Positions 26,587-35,393 are shown, counted from the first letter of the stretch. The stretch is DNA of 64,000 bases from Alphaproteobacteria bacterium (GCA_018819265.1 JAHJQI010000047.1:1-64000), one strand, 5' to 3'. The notes: generated by a model not told the origin, from the sequence alone. Numbers and translations are program-made.

Positions 26587-26795
26587 ACCGAAATTAACGA
26601 GGCTTAGAAGAGTCTTATACGGATGGATTTCAGTTGCAGTTGCGCTTACTTAACAATTCACGCGTATTTGTAACGAGATAGAACGAGACATTGCTGTCAG
26701 GCATGAAGTGATTCACCGCACGGCGGCTTGTCAGAACACAGCGGAATTTGCGACACTCTGAGAACGAGCGTTGATGAAATGAGGCAGGTAATAAC

Positions 26796-28790
26796 ATGCG
26801 TATCCAACGGGCTTTACTGACGATTGCCGTCGCAATGGCTGGTCTGAGCGCCGCTGAAGCCCGCGATTCTGGTGTCGACGGCGCGCGTCCCCAGGCGGCA
26901 GAACATGTGGTCGCAGAGGACGCGCCTCCTGCAGGTCTGTGGACCGCGAGCAACGCCCTCCACGTCGGCATCCTCAAAGACATCACGGCGCGAAAATCGA
27001 AAGCCCGCGACCCCGACCTGTCAAGCTGGCTCGACGAACTCGGCACACTTTACGCGGCTGATTTCCAGGGACCGCTGTGGCTTGACGGCGATCGGCTGTC
27101 GCAACGCGCCCGCAACGCGCTCGCTGAACTCCGGCGCGCCGGCGAATGGGGCCTTGAGCCTGCCGAATACGACATCGGCATCCCAATAGGCGGCTTTTAT
27201 GACGACGCCGAGCGCGCCCGCTTCGAAGTCGATTTCACTCTGAATCTCCTCAAATACGTGGATCACGCCCGGCGCGGCCGTTTCCGCCCGACCGAAATCA
27301 GTCTGTGGTACGAGCGCGCGTCGAACAAAACCGACCATATGGACCTGTTGCGCCGTATTGCCCGGACGGAGTCTCCCGAAGCGCTTTTGGCAGCCCAGCA
27401 CCCCCAGCACGAAGGTTTCAAGCTCCTCCGCCAGGCCTACCTGCAGCGCGTCTTTCCCGACCGCTTTTCCGCGACGAACTCCGAAGTCGTCGACACTGCG
27501 CCGAAACCCGTTGTCCTCGACTACGGCGAACCGATCCGCCGAGGCCAGCGCCATCCGCAGATCGCACTTCTGCGCGAGCGCCTGAAGGTTCCCGCTGCGA
27601 CGGCCGCAGAAGAGGATCTCTACGATCGCGCGCTGATGACCGCCGTCAACGAATTCATGCGCACGCAAGGCTGGCGTCGCAAGAACGTCTACGACGACAA
27701 AGTCCGCCAGGCGCTCAACGAAGCCAGCGGCACCAAGGCGCGCTCGAAGTCGCGCATCACCACCGCCGACCTTGTCGCCAACATGGAAAAATGGCGCTGG
27801 CTGCCGCGCGACCTTGGCGACATCTACGTCTGGAACAATTTGCCCTCGTTCAAGACGCAGGTCGTCAAGAATGGCCGCGTCATCCACGAGGAACGCATAA
27901 TCATCGGCAAGAGCAAGACCCAGACGCCGGTCTTCTCCGACACCATGACCCACGTCGTCTTCAAGCCGCAGTGGGGCGTTCCGGGCTCGATCAAGATCAG
28001 GAGCCTCCTGCCACGCCTCGCTGCAGGCGACCTCGACGTTTTGCGCCGCCGCGGCATGCGCGTCCAGTACGGTGACAAGGTTGTCAGCCCCGGCAGCATC
28101 AATTGGAGCCGCACCGATATCCAGACGATCCCCATCGTCATGGGCGCGGGCAGCTCCAACCCGCTCGGCCGGGTCAAGTTCATGTTTCCGAACCATCACG
28201 ACGTCTACATGCACGACACGCCCGACCGTCACCTGTTCAATGACTCGGAGCGCTTGTTCAGCCACGGCTGCATCCGCGTGCGCGACCCGATCCGCTTTGC
28301 CGAAATCATCCTCGGCGAATCCTCGAACTGGAAGAGCGCGCAGGTCGAAGCCAATCTCCAGGGCCGCGCCCTCGAGAACCACCGCGTCGATCTCGATCGG
28401 ACGGTCAGCGTTCACAATACCTATTTCACGGTGATCGCAGCCGCCGACGGCAAGTTTGACACGCTTCCCGACATCTACGGCCACGACAGGCGCATCAAGG
28501 AGGCGCTCGACGGCAAATCGCTGAGCGCCATCGCATCCAACGACCCGGCGCGACTGCATAAGCGCGAGATCGAGCAGTTGGCGAATGCCCCCCGGCCGGT
28601 CTATGTCGCCAGCCAGGACAATTACGATCCGCAGCCGTCGTACGGTATCTTTGGCGGCGTCTACCAGCCCGAACCCTATGCATTGGGCGGACCTGGTTAT
28701 TACGCGGCCCCCAAAAAGCCGAACAAGAAGAAAAAGTCGTCACACAACTGGTCGATGAACCCTTACCAGAACTATTTCCAGGGCAACTGA
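26796..28790 (+). CDS. Murein L,D-transpeptidase, YcbB/LdtD type
   Basis: 664 residues with a signal peptide (MRIQRALLTIAVAMAGLSAAEA). After an N-terminal region with the scaffold typical of LdtD-like enzymes (LWLDGDRLSQRARNALAEL) comes a peptidoglycan-binding-like segment (HPQIALLRERL, YDRALMTAVNEFMRTQGW). The YkuD catalytic domain holds VWNNLPSFKTQVVKNGRVI and the active-site block HDTPDRHLF...LFSHGCIRVRDPIRFAE with the nucleophile Cys. It makes 3-3 cross-links in the periplasm. The last ~90 residues are Pro/Tyr/Lys-rich (YAAPKKPNKKKKSS), a likely disordered tail. Monocistronic with a terminator behind. Confidence 0.9.
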   Translation: MRIQRALLTIAVAMAGLSAAEARDSGVDGARPQAAEHVVAEDAPPAGLWTASNALHVGILKDITARKSKARDPDLSSWLDELGTLYAADFQGPLWLDGDRLSQRARNALAELRRAGEWGLEPAEYDIGIPIGGFYDDAERARFEVDFTLNLLKYVDHARRGRFRPTEISLWYERASNKTDHMDLLRRIARTESPEALLAAQHPQHEGFKLLRQAYLQRVFPDRFSATNSEVVDTAPKPVVLDYGEPIRRGQRHPQIALLRERLKVPAATAAEEDLYDRALMTAVNEFMRTQGWRRKNVYDDKVRQALNEASGTKARSKSRITTADLVANMEKWRWLPRDLGDIYVWNNLPSFKTQVVKNGRVIHEERIIIGKSKTQTPVFSDTMTHVVFKPQWGVPGSIKIRSLLPRLAAGDLDVLRRRGMRVQYGDKVVSPGSINWSRTDIQTIPIVMGAGSSNPLGRVKFMFPNHHDVYMHDTPDRHLFNDSERLFSHGCIRVRDPIRFAEIILGESSNWKSAQVEANLQGRALENHRVDLDRTVSVHNTYFTVIAAADGKFDTLPDIYGHDRRIKEALDGKSLSAIASNDPARLHKREIEQLANAPRPVYVASQDNYDPQPSYGIFGGVYQPEPYALGGPGYYAAPKKPNKKKKSSHNWSMNPYQNYFQGN

Positions 28791-28832
28791 GGCCCGCGCC
28801 TCGACATACCGATCTGACCGAGACGCCAGACC

Positions 28833-28869
28833 AAAAAAAAGACCGGGCACCCGAGGCGCCCGGTCTTTT
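28833..28869. terminator. Bidirectional terminator between ldt and rpsD
   Basis: Stem GACCGGGC (28841-28848) and GCCCGGTC (28858-28865) with a 9-base loop, flanked by an A-run (28833-28840) and TTTT (28866-28869). It can end both the plus-strand transpeptidase gene and the minus-strand rpsD gene. Confidence 0.88.
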
Positions 28870-28917
28870 CTGTTTCAAAGCCGGCCAACTGAAAGCGGGC
28901 CGGAAAGCGCCGATCGA

Positions 28918-29535
28918 TCAGCGCGAATAGAATTCCACGACGAGGTTGGGTTCCATCTGCACCGGATAGGGAACTTCGCTCAATTCCGGGATGCGAACCA
29001 ACTTTGCGGTAAGCTTGGCGTGATCGACCTCGATGTAGTCGGGGACATCGCGTTCGCCGCTCTGCGTGGCTTCCATGACAAGCGCCATCTGCTTGCCCTT
29101 CTCGCGCACTTCGACGACATCGCCGACGCGCACGCGGTAACTTGGAATCGTCACCCGGCGGCCGTTGACGGCAACGTGGCCATGGCTGACGAACTGGCGG
29201 GCCGCAAACACCGTCGGCACGAACTTCGACCGGTAGACAAGCGCATCGAGGCGGCGCTCGAGAAGGCCGATGATCTGTTCGGACGTCGAGCCCTTGAGGC
29301 GCGAGGCCTCCTTGTAGACGCGCAGGAACTGTTTCTCGGTGATGTTGCCGTAGTAGCCCTTCAGCTTCTGTTTGGCGCGCAGCTGCACACCGAAGTCCGA
29401 AAGCTTGCCGGCACGCCGGTCGCCATGCTGGCCCGGCTTTGATTCACGCTTGTTGACCGGGCTTTTCGGCCGGCCCCAGACGTTCTCGCCCATTCGGCGA
29501 TCAAGTTTATGCTTGGCGCGGATGCGCTTGGTCAT
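28918..29535 (-). CDS. rpsD: 30S ribosomal protein S4
   Basis: 205 residues from ATG 29535, with GGAG 8 bases upstream. The sequence starts [26 protein letters not shown] and carries the central S4 domain [28 protein letters not shown]. It binds 16S rRNA early in 30S assembly. As usual in Hyphomicrobiales, it stands alone outside the alpha operon. The N-terminus lacks the zinc-binding Cys set of some S4 forms (Cys-free form). Confidence 0.97.
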   Translation of the reverse strand: MTKRIRAKHKLDRRMGENVWGRPKSPVNKRESKPGQHGDRRAGKLSDFGVQLRAKQKLKGYYGNITEKQFLRVYKEASRLKGSTSEQIIGLLERRLDALVYRSKFVPTVFAARQFVSHGHVAVNGRRVTIPSYRVRVGDVVEVREKGKQMALVMEATQSGERDVPDYIEVDHAKLTAKLVRIPELSEVPYPVQMEPNLVVEFYSR

Positions 29536-29932
29536 TGGAAAGCACTCCAAGTTTTGATTTTCTAGGGTTTGGAGCGCCCCCTCCTCTGCGTCGTGCCCCG
29601 GAGAGACCCCGGAGTTCAACGCCGACAGGCCGAATCCGTTGACCGCTCCCCGATATTAAGCGGGGAACACGTCGGAAACTGCCACGGGTGCGCAAAAACG
29701 AAGGCCCCGAATCCGGGGCCGACGTCAGTGACCGACTTGTATTCGCCGCACTTGGAAAGGTCAAGCACTGCGTCTTGAAGATCGCCAGCCGTCCGACCCG
29801 GATGCCCGGTTCGCAGTCGTATTGATCGTAGAACAGACCGCTCCTTGCTTGCATTCAGGAGGGCCGGACGCTGGCTGGACTTCGCACGGGTTTCGGGCGC
29901 TGGATCCAACTCCCAGCCCAGCCCGCAAAGCC
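29536..29932. other. Non-coding stretch upstream of rpsD
   Basis: About 400 bases. It holds a minus-strand terminator at 29691-29720 and should carry the rpsD promoter between that hairpin and 29536. I looked for a tRNA in 29721-29932 and saw no T-loop motif on either strand. Arg/Ser-rich minus-strand frames here are not genes. Confidence 0.5.
29691..29720 (-). terminator. Minus-strand terminator upstream of rpsD
   Basis: Stem GGCCCCG (29703-29709) with CGGGGCC (29714-29720), 4-base loop. On the minus strand it is followed by TTCGTTTTTG. It probably ends transcription of the exported-protein gene at 29933-30535, whose stop is 213 bases upstream. Confidence 0.7.
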
Positions 29933-30535
29933 TTATTTCTTTTCTTCGGCCACGTCCGCCGGTTTGACTTCAAGGCCGGGAGTGCTCTTGTAGTAGCTGT
30001 AAATGCGCTCATCGACGGACTTGCGCAGCTCGTCGCTGCACTTCTTCGGCTCGACCACCTTCTCGGGCGGGATATCGGTGATCTTCACTTCCTTCTTGTC
30101 GGGATCGATATACCGCAACTCGACCTTGCCCGAGGTGTAGGCGACAACGAAGGCATGCAGGAGGTTTGCGTACTGCACCTGTTGATCGCTGAATTTGTTC
30201 TGCTGCAGCAGCCGCGCCATCATCGCGTCGCGATTGGCGACCATCGCCGGCTGCAAACCGCAGATCTGCGCTTCATACGAGCGGTAGGCGGCGACGATCA
30301 CCTCTTTTGCCGCATCAAGCGGCAGTTCGATCGACGCGCGGTTCGTGCGGTCGAACTTGATCACCTTTCCGCTGCGCAACGTTATCTGCGGTGGAACGCT
30401 GTCCCAGGCATAGGCCATCAGCGTCTTGACTGTCTTGTCGCTGATCTGGTTGGAGTTGGCCTTTTCCTGGGCAAAGGCCGGTACTGCAAACAGCACCGCC
30501 ACAGCCACAACCGCCAGTCTGAACCCCGCCATCAT
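29933..30535 (-). CDS. Exported protein of unknown function
   Basis: 200 residues from ATG 30535, which has GGGGAAGG just upstream. The signal peptide (MMAGFRLAVVAVAVLFAVPAFAQ) is followed by a helical periplasmic domain with KTLMAYAWDSVPPQITLRSGKVIKFDR, two Cys (QICGLQP and PKKCSDE, potential disulfide), and a Lys/Glu tail. I do not recognise a family. It stands between rpsD and the methyltransferase gene on the minus strand, with a terminator downstream. Confidence 0.72.
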   Translation of the reverse strand: MMAGFRLAVVAVAVLFAVPAFAQEKANSNQISDKTVKTLMAYAWDSVPPQITLRSGKVIKFDRTNRASIELPLDAAKEVIVAAYRSYEAQICGLQPAMVANRDAMMARLLQQNKFSDQQVQYANLLHAFVVAYTSGKVELRYIDPDKKEVKITDIPPEKVVEPKKCSDELRKSVDERIYSYYKSTPGLEVKPADVAEEKK

Positions 30536-30783
30536 TGCCTTCCCCATAGTTTCGTAAGTCCCGGATTTTATTGCTGGTTGCATATGATGGGATGGAGACA
30601 GTCTGGCGATCCTTCAGATTGAAGGCAGCCACGACACACCTGAATTATCCCCGATCCGCAAGCCGCCGCATCGCTCGACCCAAAACTTGTCGCCAATAAG
30701 GCGACCCCAGACGTCTGTCGGGGGCCGTTTGTCCCGGATCCGGCCGAAGTTGCCTATGCGCCACGCCAAGCGGCGCACGGCTT

Positions 30784-32043
30784 TCATTTGCCACCCTCCC
30801 GCGGCATACGCGCGCGCGCCAGCGCCTTTACGATACCCCTCAAAGCCCGCACCTCGTGCTTGGTGGCGTTCATCCGCTGGAACATCGTGCGGATCGACAG
30901 AATCGTGATCGCCCGCCGCTGCGCCGGCCGGAAGAACTCGGCCGCATCGAGATCGGATTCGAGCTGTTCGAAAAAGCCTATCAACTCCTCTTTGGTCGCC
31001 GGCTGGTCCTTGCCGAACTGGAAGCCGGGCCGCAGCGGCCGCTCATAGGTCGTGACCCGCCCCAGCGTCCCGCCGGCCCGCGACAATATCCAGGCATATC
31101 CGAGGATCAGCACCGATTGCGCCAGATTGAGCGACGCAAACTTGGTATTCACCGGGATCATCACCAGCGCGTCGGCTTCCGCTACCTCCGCCGTCGTCAG
31201 CCCGCTCGCTTCACGCCCGAACATGATGCCGCACCGCTGCCCCTCGCCGATCCGGATTGTCATCTCCGCGACCGCCTGTTCGGGTGTCAGTACCGGTTTG
31301 CGCAGGTCGCGTTGCCGCGCCGTGGTTGCGCAGACCCAGTTGAGGTCGCCCATGGCTTCGGCAAGCGCGGGATAACTCGTCGCTTCATCTATGACGTAGT
31401 TGGCCCCGGACGCAGCGATCCTGGCGCGCTCATTCGGCCAGCCGTCACGCGGCGCCACCAGCCGCAGATCGTCGAGCCCGAAATTAGCCATCGCGCGGGC
31501 CACCATGCCGATATTGTCGGCAAGCTGCGGTTCGATCAGGATCACCGAGGGTGTCTCGCCCTCGCCGGCCGCCGGCGCGCCCTTGATGTGCGTTCGGCGG
31601 ACGCCGTGACGCAGTTTGCGCAGCACGCGGCGCGCCCAGAACCAGTACTCTTCGCCAGCCCAGCCCCGATAGAACGCGTCAAAGCCCTCGAACTGCGCGG
31701 TTCGCGTTCCGCCGCCCTCGATTTTGGCCCCGCCCTCGCCGGTCCTGATCTCGCGATGCGCCGCGATAAAGTCGTCGACGGTGGCAAAACCCTCCACCTG
31801 CGTGCGACGCCGGCAGCCCGGGCAGGTCACCTGATCCTCGATACACTGGCGTTCGGCGCAATAGACGAGGAGTTCATCGAAACGGTCCTTGTCGATCCCG
31901 GCATCCGCCCAGAGTGCCGTGATTTCCTCGATGCCGCCTTCATGCGACCGGTGCACGAACTCGGACAAGGGTAGTTTCACCGCCGCGACACATGGCGTGG
32001 CCCAATCGTCGACCTTGTCGATATAAATGTTCTCGCTCGTCAA
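30784..32043 (-). CDS. TrmJ-type tRNA/rRNA methyltransferase (SpoU/TrmH fold) with Cys-rich N-terminal extension
   Basis: 419 residues. Residues ~163-400 are a SPOUT methyltransferase of the TrmJ/LasT type: PSVILIEPQLADNIGMVARAMANFGLDDLRLVAPRDGWPN, CGIMFGREASGLT, VMIPVNTKFASLNLAQSVLILGY, which includes the deep trefoil knot and SAM site. TrmJ 2'-O-methylates tRNA position 32. Usual length is about 240-280, so the first ~150 residues are extra: they contain C62-x4-C67-x6-C74-x2-C77 (YCAERQCIEDQVTCPGC), a zinc-ribbon-like cluster, and a Trp-rich helix (YRGWAGEEYWFWARRVLRKL). No ATG lies at the junction; an internal GTG near residue 141 could start a short form. Strong call for the domain, weaker for the substrate. 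Confidence 0.85.
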   Translation of the reverse strand: MTSENIYIDKVDDWATPCVAAVKLPLSEFVHRSHEGGIEEITALWADAGIDKDRFDELLVYCAERQCIEDQVTCPGCRRRTQVEGFATVDDFIAAHREIRTGEGGAKIEGGGTRTAQFEGFDAFYRGWAGEEYWFWARRVLRKLRHGVRRTHIKGAPAAGEGETPSVILIEPQLADNIGMVARAMANFGLDDLRLVAPRDGWPNERARIAASGANYVIDEATSYPALAEAMGDLNWVCATTARQRDLRKPVLTPEQAVAEMTIRIGEGQRCGIMFGREASGLTTAEVAEADALVMIPVNTKFASLNLAQSVLILGYAWILSRAGGTLGRVTTYERPLRPGFQFGKDQPATKEELIGFFEQLESDLDAAEFFRPAQRRAITILSIRTMFQRMNATKHEVRALRGIVKALARARMPREGGK

Positions 32044-32054
32044 CCGACCCTCTT

Positions 32055-32117
32055 CCCTGATCCCTGATCCCTACTCCATACTCCCTACTCCCTACTCCCT
32101 ACTCCCACATTCCTAAT
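32055..32117. repeat. Heptamer tandem repeat (CCCTACT), nine units
   Basis: Nine 7-base units in phase, CCCTGAT, CCCTGAT, CCCTACT, CCATACT, then three CCCTACT, and two degenerate units (CCCACAT, TCCTAAT). It lies in the divergent region between the methyltransferase gene (start 32043) and icd (start 32206). A sister array with the one-base variant CACTACT occurs at 35331-35393. Confidence 0.9.
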
Positions 32118-32205
32118 CCCTTCCGCCCACTTGGCGTTTGCTGCGCCGCAAGGCTAAGTTCCCGGGAGATTCCGCCGCGACCATAAGACAAAAGGTTCTG
32201 AGCCC

Positions 32206-33423
32206 ATGCAAAAAATCAAAGTCGAAGGCACCGTCGTCGAACTCGACGGTGACGAAATGACCCGCATCATCTGGCACTTCATCAAGGACAAGCTGATCTT
32301 TCCCTACCTTGATGTGAACCTTGAGTATTACGATCTCGGCATAGAGAAGCGCGACGAAACCGACGACCAGATCACGGTCGACGCCGCGCACGCCATAGAG
32401 AAGCATGGCGTCGGAGTGAAGTGCGCGACCATCACCCCGGACGAGGACCGCGTCAAAGAGTTCGGCCTCAAGCGCATGTACCGCTCGCCGAACGGCACCA
32501 TCCGCAACATCCTCGGCGGCGTCATCTTCCGCGAACCCATCATCTGCCGGAACGTGCCGCGCCTGGTCCCCGGCTGGACCAGGCCGATCGTCGTCGGCCG
32601 TCACGCTTTCGGCGACCAGTACCGCGCCACGGATTTCGTATTCCCGGGAGCCGGAACGCTGACCATCAAGTTCGTCTGCGACAACGGCGAGACGATCGAA
32701 CGCGAAGTCTTCAAGGCGCCCGGCGGCGGCGTCGCCATGGCGATGTATAATCTCGACGACTCGATCCGCGAGTTCGCCCGTGCCTCGCTGAACTACGGGC
32801 TGGCGCGCGGTTATCCAGTCTATCTGTCGACCAAGAACACCATCCTCAAGGCCTATGACGGCCGCTTCAAGGACCTTTTCCAGGAAGTCTTCGACGCCGA
32901 GTTCAAGGACAAGTTCGGCAAGGCCGGTATCACCTACGAGCACCGCCTGATCGACGACATGGTCGCCTGCGCGATGAAATGGTCGGGCGGATACGTCTGG
33001 GCCTGCAAGAACTACGACGGCGACGTCCAGTCCGACACCGTCGCGCAAGGCTTCGGCTCGCTCGGCCTGATGACATCCGTCCTGATGTCGCCTGATGGCC
33101 GCACCGTCGAAGCCGAAGCCGCCCACGGGACGGTGACGCGCCACTACCGCCAGCACCAGGAAGGCAAGGACACCTCGACGAACTCGATCGCCTCGATCTT
33201 CGCCTGGACCCGCGGCCTCGCTCACCGCGCCAAGCTCGACGAGAACGCGGCCCTGGCGAAATTCGCGGCAACACTGGAGAAGGTCTGCGTCGACACCGTC
33301 GAAGCCGGCCAGATGACCAAGGACCTCGCCCTGCTCGTCGGCCCCGACCAGCCCTGGCTGACCACCACCGGCTTCCTCGACGCCGTCGACGCCAACCTCA
33401 AGAAGGCCATGGGCGCCGCCTGA
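32206..33423 (+). CDS. icd: NADP-dependent isocitrate dehydrogenase
   Basis: 405 residues of the eukaryote-like dimeric NADP-IDH subfamily. It converts isocitrate to 2-oxoglutarate in the TCA cycle. Marks: [25 protein letters not shown] near the N-terminus, the substrate loop [44 protein letters not shown], and the metal/NADP region [46 protein letters not shown]. The start ATG is 88 bases after the heptamer array. Monocistronic, closed by a strong hairpin. Confidence 0.97.
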   Translation: MQKIKVEGTVVELDGDEMTRIIWHFIKDKLIFPYLDVNLEYYDLGIEKRDETDDQITVDAAHAIEKHGVGVKCATITPDEDRVKEFGLKRMYRSPNGTIRNILGGVIFREPIICRNVPRLVPGWTRPIVVGRHAFGDQYRATDFVFPGAGTLTIKFVCDNGETIEREVFKAPGGGVAMAMYNLDDSIREFARASLNYGLARGYPVYLSTKNTILKAYDGRFKDLFQEVFDAEFKDKFGKAGITYEHRLIDDMVACAMKWSGGYVWACKNYDGDVQSDTVAQGFGSLGLMTSVLMSPDGRTVEAEAAHGTVTRHYRQHQEGKDTSTNSIASIFAWTRGLAHRAKLDENAALAKFAATLEKVCVDTVEAGQMTKDLALLVGPDQPWLTTTGFLDAVDANLKKAMGAA

Positions 33424-33522
33424 CCGGCCTCGCGTAGGTTTTTGAACGTCAACGCAAAAGCGCCGCAAAACCGATCAGGCAGCAGCCTTCCGATCGGCCC
33501 CTGATATAGCATCACGAACGAA

Positions 33523-33549
33523 GAAGACCGGGGCATTGCCCCGGCCTTC
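33523..33549. terminator. Bidirectional terminator between icd and the LytM gene
   Basis: Stem GAAG-a-CCGGGGC (33523-33534) with GCCCCGG-c-CTTC (33538-33549), a 3-base loop and one A-C mismatch. The T-rich CTTCCTTT follows on the plus strand and an AA-rich flank precedes it. It separates two convergent genes. Confidence 0.75.
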
Positions 33550-33598
33550 CTTTGCGCCGCTGAGGCAGCAGCGCTCCCTCGGTATCAGGCTCGCCGCT

Positions 33599-35008
33599 TC
33601 AAAGCTTCTCAAGATAGGGAATCGGATCGACCGGTTTCTTCGAGGACTGGCGCAACTCGAAGTGAACCTGCGGTTCGCTGACCTGGCCCGATGAACCGGA
33701 CTTGGCGATCACCTGTCCTCGCTTCACGCTATCGCCGCGTGACACGAGCAGCTTGTCGTTGTGCGCGTAGGCGGTGACCCAGCCGTTATCGTGGCGCACG
33801 AGAATGAGGTTGCCGTAGGAGCGCAGTTCCGACCCGGCATAGGCAACGACGCCATCCTGCGCGGCCATCACATCCGTCCCGACCGGAACCGCAAAGTTGA
33901 CCCCATCGTTATGCGTGCCATCGGAGCGCGCACCAAAGCTGGCGATGACCTTGCCGCGGACCGGCCAAAGCAGTTTGCTTCGATCGGCTGTTGCCGACGT
34001 ATCGACCAGGTTCTCCGCTTTCGGCGGAGCGATCGTCACGGTCTGCACGCCCTTCGTCACCGGCCGGGCATCGCTCGTGCTGCCGTCGCTCAGCGCCGCA
34101 TAACGTTTGCCTGAATCGAGGATCGCCGGTGTCTCGGGAGCCGTTGTCGGCGCAGGCGCGAGGCGCGCGGTCTCGGCAGTCGGTGCACTGCCGCCGCCCG
34201 GGACGCGCAAAACCGTCCCCGGACGCATGCGGCGCGGATCGGTAATCGTGTTGTAGCGCTGCAGTTCGCTGGTTCTCACGCCGTACTGGCGTGCAACCTT
34301 GTAGAGCGAATCTCCAGCGCGCATTTCGTATCGCCCGTTCCACGTTGCCGGAACCTCGGTCGGCTCGGCAGCCGCGACAACGTCGCGCGGCGGCGCAGGG
34401 CGCGTCTTCGATCCACTCGATCGCGCCGGCTGTACCGAAGCACCCGACGGCAGGTAGAGCGTCTGCCCGATCTTCAGCCTCGAATCGTCGAGGCCGTTGA
34501 CGGTCATCAACTCGGCAACGGAAACGCCGTGCTGGCGCGACAGGCCGTAAAGCGTGTCGCCGCGATCGACCGTGATCGCCTCGCCTTTTGCGAGCCTTTC
34601 ATCTGCCCGGGACCGCTGGTCGTCATCCAGCTGACGCGGTTGCGCTGGCGATGCGGCGGCATAATCGGCGTCGCGAACACGTTCGCGGCGCTGGTTGTAG
34701 TTGTCGGAAACACCGGTTGCATCCGGCAACGCTGCGGTCTGGATGTTGGCCGTTGCCGCACCGCCGCCGTATCCGGTTGCAGGCGTCAGGTCGGAAAGAT
34801 TCGAAGTGCCGCCGCTGCTCAAGGCTTCGGGCGGGATCAGGCTTGCCCTGTCCTCGCTCGCGTTGAGGCTGAAACCCGGGCCGCTGAAGCGCGTGACATC
34901 CGCGCTGCACCCGGCGGCGATGCATGCCGCCCCGAAAGCGGCGATAATCGGCCATTTTTTGGAAGCAAAGACCCCGCTTCCGGACGTCAGACTTGCAATC
35001 TCGGTCAT
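33599..35008 (-). CDS. LysM/LytM lipoprotein, degenerate M23 domain (NlpD/DipM-type amidase activator)
   Basis: 469 residues from ATG 35008, with GAGG 8 bases upstream. Lipoprotein-like signal: hydrophobic segment then IAAGC (Cys34). Two LysM peptidoglycan-binding domains at about 144-187 and 227-270, a Pro/Ala linker, and a C-terminal LytM domain at about 355-469. In that domain the zinc ligand His/Asp pair is replaced by Asn367 and Asn371 (HNDGVNFA) and the H-x-H motif by QVHF (Gln447), so it should not cut peptidoglycan. This is the NlpD/DipM state, which activates amidases at the septum. It lies beside surE as in surE-pcm-nlpD operons, under a CtrA-type box. pcm is absent. Confidence 0.88.
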   Translation of the reverse strand: MTEIASLTSGSGVFASKKWPIIAAFGAACIAAGCSADVTRFSGPGFSLNASEDRASLIPPEALSSGGTSNLSDLTPATGYGGGAATANIQTAALPDATGVSDNYNQRRERVRDADYAAASPAQPRQLDDDQRSRADERLAKGEAITVDRGDTLYGLSRQHGVSVAELMTVNGLDDSRLKIGQTLYLPSGASVQPARSSGSKTRPAPPRDVVAAAEPTEVPATWNGRYEMRAGDSLYKVARQYGVRTSELQRYNTITDPRRMRPGTVLRVPGGGSAPTAETARLAPAPTTAPETPAILDSGKRYAALSDGSTSDARPVTKGVQTVTIAPPKAENLVDTSATADRSKLLWPVRGKVIASFGARSDGTHNDGVNFAVPVGTDVMAAQDGVVAYAGSELRSYGNLILVRHDNGWVTAYAHNDKLLVSRGDSVKRGQVIAKSGSSGQVSEPQVHFELRQSSKKPVDPIPYLEKL

Positions 35009-35382
35009 GATACGCACCTCAATACCAGCCATTTTGTTAACCCTCTCTCGGTTAACAGCCGATTAACGGCCCAGGCCGGCTCCCCTCGGGCAAGCGCGGT
35101 TCGGAGGCACTTTGGGGTTCAGAGATGTTGCTGTCGGCCGCTCCGCCAAGCTGCCGGCAATTCTGAGAACGCCTGCGCTCCAATAGCGCGAATGCTGAAG
35201 GTGTAAGCCACGATTGTGCAGCCGACGGGGCGCAGCTGCGGCCGGAGCGTGGCGAACATGGGATTGTCAACCGGTATGGTTCATAAAATCTGAACTCACG
35301 ACGCCACCAAGCCTCACCGGCCCCGCGGTGTCACTACTCACTACTCACTACTCACTACTCACTACTCACTACTCACTACTCA
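35009..35382. other. Intergenic stretch between surE and the LytM gene
   Basis: 374 bases where pcm would be expected. It contains the CtrA-type box and an overlapping dyad near the LytM gene start, and part of the heptamer array next to surE. The remaining ~250 bases show no gene; no trace of a pcm reading frame was recognised. Confidence 0.55.
35035..35067 (-). promoter_or_regulatory. CtrA-type box overlapping a TGTTAACC dyad
   Basis: TTAACAGCCGATTAAC (35052-35067) fits the CtrA consensus TTAA-N7-TTAAC exactly in both directions. It overlaps a perfect 8-bp inverted repeat, TGTTAACC (35035-35042) and GGTTAACA (35050-35057), spaced by 7. The box ends 44 bases upstream of the LytM gene start and is the only full CtrA site seen in an intergenic region here. 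Confidence 0.75.
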
Positions 35383-35393
35383 CTACTCACTAC
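35331..35393. repeat. Heptamer tandem repeat (TCACTAC), nine units
   Basis: Nine perfect copies of TCACTAC. The surE stop codon TAG and its last two codons (Ser-Glu) lie inside the outermost units, so the end of the gene is made by the repeat. The unit differs from that of the array at 32055-32117 by one base. Confidence 0.95.

Noticed and set aside
29721..29932. tRNA or small stable RNA upstream of rpsD
   Set aside because: No T-loop (GTTCGANTC), no cloverleaf and no conserved ends on either strand; only the terminator hairpin stands out.
30784..32043. Frameshift or fusion artefact splitting two genes
   Set aside because: The frame is continuous with even codon use and there is no ATG at the domain junction, so a true fusion is the simplest reading.
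33599..35008. Active M23 endopeptidase
   Set aside because: The His and Asp metal ligands are Asn, and the first His of H-x-H is Gln, so catalysis is unlikely; called an activator-type protein instead.
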